A stretch of DNA of 64,000 bases from an uncultured Clostridia bacterium. Its GTDB lineage: Bacteria; Bacillota; Clostridia; Christensenellales; Borkfalkiaceae. Positions 1-7,943 of the stretch are shown here, one piece after another; within the stretch, counting starts at the first letter, position 1; each line of letters starts with the position of its first letter. A program made the translations under genes and the position numbers. Below the pieces are notes generated by a model. That model saw only the letters and a program-made list of their open reading frames with translations, was not told the DNA's origin and did no database searches. The DNA lies in the NCBI GenBank assembly GCA_934271255.1, contig CAKQQS010000008.1:23462-87461 (forward strand), given 5' to 3'.

Positions 1-1387
1 ACCAGACTTCGCTGGGATAATTTTTGAATTCGTATACGCCGTCGATTCTCTTGTCGTTTGCAAAACGAAGGAAGTTAAGGTCTTCGGGCAGTTGGAGTTC
101 GACTCTTACTATTTCCGCCATAAGAATGTAGAAATAAGAGAAATCGTAGTTGCCTGTATCGTTGCCGAGAACATCTCTGTCCGGTTCGTCGTCCGCAACG
201 CCTACGTCGGAACCCGAAAGAAAGATTTCTACGGATACGTCGTCGCCCGCAATTATGCCTGCGCCTAATAAAAGTTCGTGATTTGCATATAAAGTATAAA
301 CGCTTTCACCCGACCAAGGCACTTCGACCAACAAATCGTCTATTATTGGTTTGGCAGTGATGCTTGCCGTAACGTCTTTTACCGCGATAACGTAGTTATC
401 CGCGTCCGCTCCGCCGAGAGAAACGCTTTCTACCGCCGCGCCGACGTTTTTGCTATTCATCGTAACGCTTGCGTTTACCGTATCGCCGCTTACAAGATCG
501 TTAAGAGTTACGTTGTTCAATACTTTTCCGCCGTCGTAAACTTTGGTCGCCGTTGCGCTAATCTTTTTCACGGTGATGCTTGCCGTAACGTCTTTTACCG
601 CGATAACGTAGTTATCCGCGTCCGCTCCGCCGAGAGAAACGCTTTCTACCGCCGCGCCGACGTTTTTGCTATTCATCGTAACGCTTGCGTTTACCGTATC
701 GCCGCTTACAAGATCGTTAAGAGTTACGTTGTTCAATACTTTTCCGCCGTCGTAAACTTTGGTCGCACTTGCGCTAACGCCTTTTTTACCGATTGTAAAA
801 TTAAACGTCTTTTCGAGTTCTTTCCATTCGGCGGTACCCGCTACCTTTACTTTTACGGTATAATCGCCCGCCTTTGCGGGAGCCGTAGCCGAATACGTTT
901 CGTCGCCGTCGGCTTGTTTTTTATAAGCAACCGTAATTTCGCCGTCGCCGAGTCTTACTATTTGTTCCGCGTCGACTACGACCGCGTCGCCGTCGTAAAC
1001 TTTGTCGAGAACGACGCCTTCTTTCAAATCTATCGAGTTGTCTTTCGCGGAAAGACTGCTGCCGCTGTTAAACGTTTCGCCGCCCTTTACTCCGCAAACG
1101 CACGATTTGTAATACTTCGCCGCTTCCGTGTACGTCGCTTCCGCAGCAAGATATTTCTCGTTTACCACTTCTTTGTCGTAAACGTGTTCCGCCTTGTCCG
1201 AAACCGCTTTGCATTTTTCGTCTTTGCATTTGTGCCAGTGATACGTTTCGTCCGTCGTCCACTCGATTTCAAAATCGTGTTTGTGTCTTAACGCAACGGG
1301 AATCGCTATCGCGCAAATCGCTCCGACGCCTACCGCGCACGCAAGTATTATTGATAATACTTTATGCGCAAGAATCCAACTTTTCAT
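1..1387 (-). CDS. YDG-repeat surface protein, 3' part missing at window edge
   Basis: The frame is open from an ATG at 1387 to the left edge (about 462 codons), so the C-terminus is missing. An AGGAG lies 8 nt before this ATG; another ATG two codons upstream is too close to it. Residues about 4-30 form a hydrophobic signal or anchor segment. A Cys/His-rich stretch follows (HWHKC, CKDEKCK, SCVCG), a pattern seen in clostridial surface proteins. Then come Ig-like segments and at least two YDG-type repeats with the core KVYDGGKVLNNVTL. The two repeats are near-identical at DNA level. Inference: an exported, membrane-anchored adhesin or surface structural protein; ligand unknown. It lies downstream of the lipoprotein gene ending at 1511 and may be co-transcribed with it. 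Confidence 0.8.
   Translation of the reverse strand, partial: MKSWILAHKVLSIILACAVGVGAICAIAIPVALRHKHDFEIEWTTDETYHWHKCKDEKCKAVSDKAEHVYDKEVVNEKYLAAEATYTEAAKYYKSCVCGVKGGETFNSGSSLSAKDNSIDLKEGVVLDKVYDGDAVVVDAEQIVRLGDGEITVAYKKQADGDETYSATAPAKAGDYTVKVKVAGTAEWKELEKTFNFTIGKKGVSASATKVYDGGKVLNNVTLNDLVSGDTVNASVTMNSKNVGAAVESVSLGGADADNYVIAVKDVTASITVKKISATATKVYDGGKVLNNVTLNDLVSGDTVNASVTMNSKNVGAAVESVSLGGADADNYVIAVKDVTASITAKPIIDDLLVEVPWSGESVYTLYANHELLLGAGIIAGDDVSVEIFLSGSDVGVADDEPDRDVLGNDTGNYDFSYFYILMAEIVRVELQLPEDLNFLRFANDKRIDGVYEFKNYPSEVW
357..766 (-). repeat. Tandem 216-bp (72-codon) repeat encoding two YDG modules
   Basis: Positions 357-550 and 573-766 read identically by eye over 194 bp, at an offset of 216 bp, so each unit is 72 codons and stays in frame. 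Such identity in a coding repeat points to recent duplication or gene conversion. Confidence 0.85.
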
Positions 1388-1468
1388 AATCATTTCTCCT
1401 TTTTATGATTTCTCGTTAAAGTGTTTTTCTCGTTGTCGACGAGAAAGGGGCCACCCCCGTATCGTTTG

Positions 1469-1502
1469 CGTTCCCTATCGCAATCGCTTGCGATAGGGAA
1501 CG
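1469..1502. other. Perfect 15-bp inverted repeat between two surface-protein genes
   Basis: The arms 1469-1483 and 1488-1502 are perfect complements around a 4-nt loop (TCGC). It lies 8 nt past the stop of the minus-strand gene at 1511. No U-run follows on the minus strand, so it is not a classic intrinsic terminator. A smaller inverted repeat (TTCTCGT/ACGAGAA) follows at about 1428-1446. It may be a processing or mRNA-stabilising hairpin between two co-transcribed genes. Confidence 0.55.
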
Positions 1503-1510
1503 TTTACTTT

Positions 1511-4500
1511 TTAATTGTTCGTCGCCGTTTGCGCGTATTTGGCGTAAACGTACATATCTTCGTTTACCGTAAAGGTATGCGTCGCTTCCGTCGATATAAG
1601 CGTTTCCGTCTGGTCTGCCGCGTAATAGTACCAGCCGACGAACTCGTAGCCTTCGACTCTTACGTTAGCCGTAATAGTGATGCTGTCGCCTTTTTCCATT
1701 CTTTTGCCGTTGCCGAACTCTATTTCCTTACCGTTTTCGTCGGTAATATAACCCGCTTCGCCCGGATACGCTATAAAGTTGCACGTTTCTTTTTCGTTGA
1801 ATCTGGCGAAAACGAACAGGTCGCCGCTCAACGCGAACGTATACGTCGCTTCCGTCGATATAAGCGTTTCCGTCTGGTTTGCCGAGTAGTAATACCAACC
1901 TGCGAACTCGTAGCAGTATTCCGCAACCGCCGTAAGCGTTATCGTCGTACCGCGTTCATACTTCTTGCCGTTCATTCCGTCCGTCGGGTTGCCTTCCGAG
2001 TCGGTTATATAACCGCCCCTGTCAGCCGAGTAACCGAACGTTACTCTGTCGAGAACTTGTATCGTAATCGTCGCTTTGAGTTCGGGGTTTTCAATATAAA
2101 CGTACGTTATTTTAAAAGTACCCGCTTTGCTCGTGTCGAACATGCCGTTTTCGGTGTAGTAAATATCGCTCGTTATTTCGTATTCGATATTATATAACAA
2201 ATCGACGAACTCTTCGCCCGATTTGCCGAGCAAGCGTATTCCTTGCGGAATCGCGTAAAACTCTTCGTTTAAGTCAACCGTATACGACGTAACGAGTTTA
2301 CCGTCTTCCGATAACACAAATCCGTAGTCGCCGCTGTCTTCCAACCTGACTTCCGTAACCGTTTTTCTGAACAACGCGGTAACGTGCATGTTGCCCGTCG
2401 ATTCGTTAAGAACGAAAGTGTGTTCGAGTTCTTTGGACAAGAAATGCTCTTCCGAGTATACGTCGGAACTAACAAACCAACCGACGAAAACGTAACCGTC
2501 GTTTGCCGTTACTCCGATCGTAACTTCCGAGTTTTCGGGTAAGTCTTCTCTGTAAAAGCCTTCTTCCGCCGACGAGCCGTTTGTAAATCTTCCGCCGTTT
2601 ACGTCTTCTATGCGCGCCGATATAAAGAACGCTTTTTCAAACCTTGCGTAAACTACGGCGTTTTCCGTTACCGTGAACTCGTGCAGCGCTTCTTTGGAGA
2701 TAAGGTTTGCGTCTTCGCCTTCGCCGTCGAACCAACCCGCGAACTTAGTATACGAGTAGGATTCCGATGCCGAAACTTTAACTTTCGCGCCTTCGGGCAC
2801 CGTGTAAACGATGCTTTCTTTGGGTTGCGACGTCCCTTCCGGAACGTATTCGTAAACCTTACCGCCTTCGCCCGCTATTACCGTAAAGGTAACTTTGTCT
2901 TTTTCAACGAACTTAGCGTAGATATACGTTGCGTCCGTTATTATGTCGAACGTTTCGGTCGCGTTGTCCGAAACGTATCTTAACTCCGTTCCGAAGTCGT
3001 TTCGCACGAACCAACCCGCAAACTTGTAACCATCGTTTCCTTCCGCGCTGAGCGTTATCTTTCCGCCGAGATCCATATATTCGGGATGCCCTTCGGGAGA
3101 GTTTACGACCACGTTGCCGTTCAGTTTGATAACCCCGTTGATGCTGCCGTCCGACTCGCCCATAATATATGCGTATACTTCTACGGTCGGGACTTCTACG
3201 ACGAGATGACATTTTACGGCGTCGTCGTATTTGTACGTTATCGTTATATTATATTCGCCCGTCTTCGCGTAATTTACCGCGCTTGCGTCTACCGTGTAAT
3301 CGGACGGGTTCAATATCGTGCCGCGTTCCGTTTTGACGACAAGGCTCGTTAAATCCGCTTGTTCTTTTGCGGAAACGTTATAAATAAATCTGCCGTCTTC
3401 GAATCCGCCGCATTCCGCCGTTATCTTCGTAACGTCTTCTACGAACACCGCTCTTACGCGTAGGTCTACGCCTTGTTGAACGAACGTATATACCTTGTCT
3501 GTCGAAACGGGTTTTTCGGAAAGGTTGCCGTTTTCGTCTTCCGAATACCAGCCCGAGAACTTATATCCGTCGTCCGCCACCGCTTCGAACTGTTTTTCAT
3601 TCCGGAGATAATCCATCGGTATTACGTAACCGTGACCTTCTCTTTCGTAAGCGAGGTCGGGATTTCCGTCGGGGATTATTTTACCGTATCCGTAAAAACC
3701 TACGTCAAGCGTAGCGTGTTGCGAAGAAATATGTATATCGAGCAAAAACCGCGCGTCGTTGACATAGAACTTTACTTCGTATTCGCCTTCTTTTGCGAAA
3801 TCCAACCCGTCGTAATCTACGGTATAATCGTCGTAATGAAGGAGAACGCGTTCTAATTCCTTGTCATCGGCTGTACGACGAAGCCCTTTTATTTCGAGTT
3901 TTTGAAGATCTATCGAAGCTTTATCCGGCCTTAAATACAAATGGTGCACTATTTCGCCGTTTGCTTGTTGAGCGATTCCCGATTCTCCGGGATATATCCA
4001 TAGTTGATACACGCCTTTTTTGTTGGAATATTGCGGTTTGATTTTAAATCTTGCGACGACCGTGAAGTCGTATTCGCGGCGAGTAAGTTCGTAAACAGGT
4101 TCGTCGGACAATTTGTCGCCGATTACTCCGCCGTCGCCGTAAACGTACCAACCGTCAAAGTCGTGTACTTCGTCGGGAACAGCCGTGAGTTGAACACGAC
4201 TCGTCATATCGCTTACGAAAAACTCTTTATGCGTAAACAAAACTTTATCGTTCTCTTCGATATAGAACTTACCGCCCGTCAGCGCCCTTGCCGCAAGGTC
4301 GCCGTTCTTCTCGGATACGCAAAGTTCTATCCAGTTACTGTATTCTTTGCCGTCTACCGTCGCTTTAAACCATACTGTGTAATTGCCTTCTTTATCGTAG
4401 TCGATTTCGTCGACTCCCGTCATAACGTATTGATCGGGAGCAAGTCTGACGAAAATCATATCTCCGCTTTTGTTTCTTTTAAGCCCTACGACTGCTATCG

Positions 4501-5401
4501 CGCCTATATCGAGGTTTTTCGGGTTGCCCGGTTTTACGTATATCGTTTTCGGGGTGCGCCCGTCCTTGTACTGCGACGGCAATCCCGATTTGCCGGGGAA
4601 AGCCCATACCTGATAAACGCCTTCCATATTCGCTTTAAACTTAGCGACTAACGAGCGTTCGCCCTTTATTTCCAGACTTAAAAACTCTTCCGTAGAAAAC
4701 GGTTCGTCCGCCGTTACGCCGTCCGTTTTTTCATACCAGCCCAAAAAATCGTACCCGTCGTCCGGCCTCGCCGTGAGATTATAATATTTTCCTTCTTCTA
4801 CGTAAACGGTTGCCGATTCGTCCTCATAAACCCAAACCGTTTTATCCAGCGAACGCCAAAAACCGTAAGCCGTTTTTGCGGATACGGCGCCTTTGCCGTA
4901 CCCTTCTACGCTAATAGTTATTTTTTCTCCCTTGTTGGCGTCGCCGAACACGAACTTGGAAAAAGAATCCGTTTCAAACGTCAGTTTGCCTTTTTTGTAC
5001 TCGCAAGGAAGTTTTTCCGATTCCGTTTCGCTCTTGATATGGTAAACCAAATACTCGCTGACGCCTTTTATCGGCGTCGGAACGGACACCTTGACTTTGC
5101 CGTTCGGCTGTACTTTCACCCCGTCCGACGTTACGGAAATGTCCATAACGACCATATTTTTCGCTTCGTACGCGGGGAAGTCGTCGGGCAACGCTTTCAA
5201 GGCTTGCTGAACGTCTTCGTTAAGGACGTCCAACTTCTCGGTTACGAGTTTCGCGCCTTTGTCGAAACTTCCGCCGGTAAGAACAACTCCCGCTTCGCTT
5301 TTCAGCGTGCCCTTGTCTTTGTTACAGCCGCAACCCGCCGCCAAGCAGATGCTTACGACGAGTATGGAAAGTAACGCAACGTAAAGTAATTTCTTTTTCA
5401 T
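1511..5401 (-). CDS. Large InlB-type repeat lipoprotein (1296 aa)
   Basis: Predicted exported lipoprotein. The start at 5401 is preceded by GGAGAAAAAGG; the longer open frame to 5503 has no ribosome site and would overlap the upstream gene. The signal peptide ends in the lipobox LAAGC (Cys about residue 24). The mature part is a chain of divergent InlB B-repeat/List-Bact-type modules, marked by eight GWY/GWF motifs (for example YDFLGWYEKTDG, YKFSGWYSEDEN, YEFAGWYYYSAN), interleaved with Ig-like segments that share a YQVW/YQLW..PG.SG motif. No catalytic motif was seen. The last two repeats are close at DNA level, which suggests internal duplication. Inference: surface adhesin or glycan-binding lipoprotein. 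It follows another InlB-repeat lipoprotein (5485-6246) on the same strand. Confidence 0.82.
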   Translation of the reverse strand: MKKKLLYVALLSILVVSICLAAGCGCNKDKGTLKSEAGVVLTGGSFDKGAKLVTEKLDVLNEDVQQALKALPDDFPAYEAKNMVVMDISVTSDGVKVQPNGKVKVSVPTPIKGVSEYLVYHIKSETESEKLPCEYKKGKLTFETDSFSKFVFGDANKGEKITISVEGYGKGAVSAKTAYGFWRSLDKTVWVYEDESATVYVEEGKYYNLTARPDDGYDFLGWYEKTDGVTADEPFSTEEFLSLEIKGERSLVAKFKANMEGVYQVWAFPGKSGLPSQYKDGRTPKTIYVKPGNPKNLDIGAIAVVGLKRNKSGDMIFVRLAPDQYVMTGVDEIDYDKEGNYTVWFKATVDGKEYSNWIELCVSEKNGDLAARALTGGKFYIEENDKVLFTHKEFFVSDMTSRVQLTAVPDEVHDFDGWYVYGDGGVIGDKLSDEPVYELTRREYDFTVVARFKIKPQYSNKKGVYQLWIYPGESGIAQQANGEIVHHLYLRPDKASIDLQKLEIKGLRRTADDKELERVLLHYDDYTVDYDGLDFAKEGEYEVKFYVNDARFLLDIHISSQHATLDVGFYGYGKIIPDGNPDLAYEREGHGYVIPMDYLRNEKQFEAVADDGYKFSGWYSEDENGNLSEKPVSTDKVYTFVQQGVDLRVRAVFVEDVTKITAECGGFEDGRFIYNVSAKEQADLTSLVVKTERGTILNPSDYTVDASAVNYAKTGEYNITITYKYDDAVKCHLVVEVPTVEVYAYIMGESDGSINGVIKLNGNVVVNSPEGHPEYMDLGGKITLSAEGNDGYKFAGWFVRNDFGTELRYVSDNATETFDIITDATYIYAKFVEKDKVTFTVIAGEGGKVYEYVPEGTSQPKESIVYTVPEGAKVKVSASESYSYTKFAGWFDGEGEDANLISKEALHEFTVTENAVVYARFEKAFFISARIEDVNGGRFTNGSSAEEGFYREDLPENSEVTIGVTANDGYVFVGWFVSSDVYSEEHFLSKELEHTFVLNESTGNMHVTALFRKTVTEVRLEDSGDYGFVLSEDGKLVTSYTVDLNEEFYAIPQGIRLLGKSGEEFVDLLYNIEYEITSDIYYTENGMFDTSKAGTFKITYVYIENPELKATITIQVLDRVTFGYSADRGGYITDSEGNPTDGMNGKKYERGTTITLTAVAEYCYEFAGWYYYSANQTETLISTEATYTFALSGDLFVFARFNEKETCNFIAYPGEAGYITDENGKEIEFGNGKRMEKGDSITITANVRVEGYEFVGWYYYAADQTETLISTEATHTFTVNEDMYVYAKYAQTATNN

Positions 5402-5484
5402 CCTTTTTCTCCTTATATAATGTTTTCGGGGAATATTATAGAATCCGATGTTTTCGCCCCTTGTTTTCTCAACCTTTCGTCTGA

Positions 5485-6246
5485 TTATTTCGTTACCGTG
5501 CAAACGTTTTCGATTTTAACAACGGAAACCGACTGCGTATGCGTTAAAGTCGTTTTATCGTCAGACAAAGTTATCGTCGCGCCGACAAAAAATCCGTAAT
5601 TGTAAGCGGGAATGCCGTTTTTCATATCTTCTTCGTTTTCGTAAAACACGATTAAATTACCCGATATTCTATATAATACCACGGGATTGTACATATCGTC
5701 GCCCAGTCCGAACTTAGCCGACGCCGTTTTCCCGTCGTCGTGGAATATGAATTCGACGACAAGCGATTCTGCCGTCGCTCTATATTCTTCTTCCGATACG
5801 TCCATTTCTTTGAGCATTGCTTTTTTCTCTTCTTCCGTGCCGAGCCAGGTAATGCGCGTAGCCGTTTTCTTAAACGTTTTGCCGTTTATGTTTACATCGG
5901 CCCATTTTGCGTAAAGAGTAAAACTCTTTGCGGGCATATACGAAAACTCGAACGGTTTATCGGAAAGCGTTTTGCCGTTATCCGCGCTTTCGTACCAACC
6001 TGCGAAAACAACACCTTCTTTCGTCGGTTTTTCGGGCGATTCGATTTTTGCGCCCGCCGTCGCTTCGATAGCGGATACCGCGCTACCGCCCGTACTGTTA
6101 AAAGTAATGGTGTAAGTTGCGGGGGTTTCTTCGCCGCCGGGGTTTTCCGCTTTTTTGCCGCAAGCGGTAAACAAAGAGAGTGCCGATACCAGCAATAACG
6201 TCGCTATGACGATAATCGTTACGGTTTTTTGTTTGAAGTTTTTCAT
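5485..6246 (-). CDS. Small InlB-repeat lipoprotein (253 aa)
   Basis: Predicted lipoprotein with signal peptide and lipobox LFTAC (Cys about residue 29). The ATG at 6246 is chosen for its upstream AGGAAA; an in-frame TTG at 6291 would give 15 more residues without a ribosome site. Residues about 40-115 form one List-Bact/InlB B-repeat (GGSAVSAI, VFAGWYESADNGK, FTLYAKWAD). The C-terminal half (about 120-253) is a beta-rich, lipocalin-like stretch beginning NGKTFKKTATRITW, with no recognised family. Function unknown; probably surface-exposed. It is divergent from the solute-binding protein gene at 6605. Confidence 0.8.
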   Translation of the reverse strand: MKNFKQKTVTIIVIATLLLVSALSLFTACGKKAENPGGEETPATYTITFNSTGGSAVSAIEATAGAKIESPEKPTKEGVVFAGWYESADNGKTLSDKPFEFSYMPAKSFTLYAKWADVNINGKTFKKTATRITWLGTEEEKKAMLKEMDVSEEEYRATAESLVVEFIFHDDGKTASAKFGLGDDMYNPVVLYRISGNLIVFYENEEDMKNGIPAYNYGFFVGATITLSDDKTTLTHTQSVSVVKIENVCTVTK

Positions 6247-6604
6247 GTTTTTCGTTTCCTTTTTTTCGTTTATTTTTTCTACGACCGACAACCGACGGTC
6301 GTAAGAGTGCCAGACAAGTGCGTTTGCCGACGTATTTTCTTTTCAAGATTTTTATCTATGCTCTTTACTTGACGAAACGTTTATGTTATAATATCTTTTA
6401 TAAAAAGTATTCTTTCGTCAACAAAGTTTTTGCGTTTCGGCGTAGCGTCGGGAGCATAACGACCTATCTTACGCGTCTTATTATACGAAAGAAAAAGCCT
6501 TTTGTCCTCCGCCCTAACCCCGAAAAGGTGGGGAAAAAGTAAAAATATTTAAAAAAATTTTTTGTTTTTCGACGTAAAATCCGTCGCCGAAAAAGGAGCG
6601 CCGA
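6247..6604. other. Divergent intergenic region, no gene seen
   Basis: These 358 nt separate two divergent lipoprotein genes. They hold one clear plus-strand promoter (6364-6392) and a small inverted repeat, ACGACCG/CGGTCGT, at 6281-6302. The plus transcript would carry a leader of about 200 nt. No known riboswitch fold was recognised, and the short open frames here look non-coding. Confidence 0.6.
6364..6392 (+). promoter_or_regulatory. Sigma-A-type promoter for solute-binding protein/sensor pair
   Basis: The -35-like TTTACT (6364-6369), 17-nt spacer and perfect -10 TATAAT (6387-6392) carry an extended TGT before the -10. Transcription would start near 6399. Confidence 0.65.
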
Positions 6605-7939
6605 ATGAAAAAGATACTTTATTTATCACTCGTTGCCGTTCTTTCTTTAACCGCTTTGGTCGGTTGTAACAAAAACGGCTCTTTGCTTAATTCGAAAAAA
6701 CCCGTAACGCTCACGATGTGGCACGTTTACGGCGAACATTCCGATTCGCCTATGGACAGGTACGTTACCGAGTTTAACCGTACCGTCGGGAAAGAAAAGG
6801 GAATCATAATCAATATCACGGACAAATCGAACGCTTCGGAAATCGGCGAAAAACTTTTGAACGCTCAAAAAGGCAAGGCGGGGACTACCCCTATGCCCGA
6901 TTTGTTCTTTTGCCATACGAGTAACGCAATAGAACTGGGCATAAACAATCTCGTCAACTGGAAAGAAGTCTTTTCGCAAACCGAACTCGACAAGTTTATC
7001 GGCGGGTTCCTGAAAGACGGGACGGCGGAAAACTCTCTCGCGGTTTTGCCCGTGTCTAAATCGACGCATCTTCTCTTTTACGCGGGCAGCGTGTTCGAGC
7101 GGTTCGCCAACGCGAAAAACGTTTCAGTAGACGACCTTAAAACGTGGGACGGATTCTTTGCCGTTGCGGAAAAATATTACGAGTATTCGGGCGGAAAACC
7201 CTTTTGCGCGCTCGATTTCTTTATTCGTTCGGTCGAACTCGACGCGATAAGTCGCGGGGCGAACGATTTCTATACCGAAAACGGGTGGTACAAGGAAAAC
7301 GCGACGTTGCTCGCTTCATACAAAAAGTTCGCTTCGTCTATCGCCAAAGGGCATATCGTCGTGTCCGACGAGTTTTCAAACACGCAGGTTATGACGGGAG
7401 CGACGCTCGCGGGAATTTCTTCGTCCGCAGCCGTTCTGTATTATAACGACGTGATAAACTATCCCGATACGAACGTAGTCGAAGAAATGAATCTTAAAGT
7501 ATTGCCCGTCCCGCAAGCGGGAGTCGGCGTAAAATACGCTACGCAGGCGGGCGTAGGACTTTGCGCGTACAAAACGACTGCTCAGAAAACGGAAGCCGCG
7601 TCGATTTTCGCTAAATGGTTTACCGAAGAAAAACGCAATCTCGATTTCGTCGCTCAAACGGGATATATGCCCGTTAAAAACGGCGCGTTCGATAAACTCG
7701 CGACGTACAATTTTAAAACGGCAGCGTTTAAAAACACGTACCTTGCGTTAAACGACACGAGATCGTCCTGCACCTTTTTACCCGAGCCGTCCATAAACGG
7801 ATACTACTCCAACACTTATACTTTATATAACGAAATACGCGCGTTGCAAAAAGATATTCAAAAGAACGGGTACAATGGCAAAAGCGCGCAGGACGTAGCG
7901 AACGAAATCGTAGATTTTTTCCTTAACATAGGCAAATAA
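6605..7939 (+). CDS. Extracellular sugar-binding lipoprotein (ABC family 1)
   Basis: Periplasmic-type solute-binding protein tethered as a lipoprotein. AAGGAG precedes the ATG. The signal peptide ends with lipobox LVGC (Cys 21). The mature start, VTLTMWHVYGEHSD, followed by a variable N-lobe and late SIFAKWFTEEKRN and GYMPVKNGAF segments, is typical of MalE/UgpB-like family 1 binding proteins; 444 residues is the usual length. No permease or ATPase adjoins it. Instead, the next gene, 4 nt downstream, encodes a membrane-spanning regulator, so this protein may present a ligand to the sensor rather than, or besides, feeding a transporter. That role is inferred from context. The ligand is unknown, probably an oligosaccharide. 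Confidence 0.88.
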   Translation: MKKILYLSLVAVLSLTALVGCNKNGSLLNSKKPVTLTMWHVYGEHSDSPMDRYVTEFNRTVGKEKGIIINITDKSNASEIGEKLLNAQKGKAGTTPMPDLFFCHTSNAIELGINNLVNWKEVFSQTELDKFIGGFLKDGTAENSLAVLPVSKSTHLLFYAGSVFERFANAKNVSVDDLKTWDGFFAVAEKYYEYSGGKPFCALDFFIRSVELDAISRGANDFYTENGWYKENATLLASYKKFASSIAKGHIVVSDEFSNTQVMTGATLAGISSSAAVLYYNDVINYPDTNVVEEMNLKVLPVPQAGVGVKYATQAGVGLCAYKTTAQKTEAASIFAKWFTEEKRNLDFVAQTGYMPVKNGAFDKLATYNFKTAAFKNTYLALNDTRSSCTFLPEPSINGYYSNTYTLYNEIRALQKDIQKNGYNGKSAQDVANEIVDFFLNIGK

Positions 7940-7943
7940 CGAT

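Noticed and set aside
1421..2197. 258-codon plus-strand open frame
   Set aside because: Shadow of the InlB-repeat lipoprotein gene.
5402..5503. N-terminal extension of the 1296-aa lipoprotein
   Set aside because: It would bury the signal peptide and overlap the upstream gene; the ribosome site supports 5401.
6281..6302. ACGACCG/CGGTCGT inverted repeat as a terminator
   Set aside because: Only 7-bp arms, no T-run, and it lies upstream of genes on both strands.
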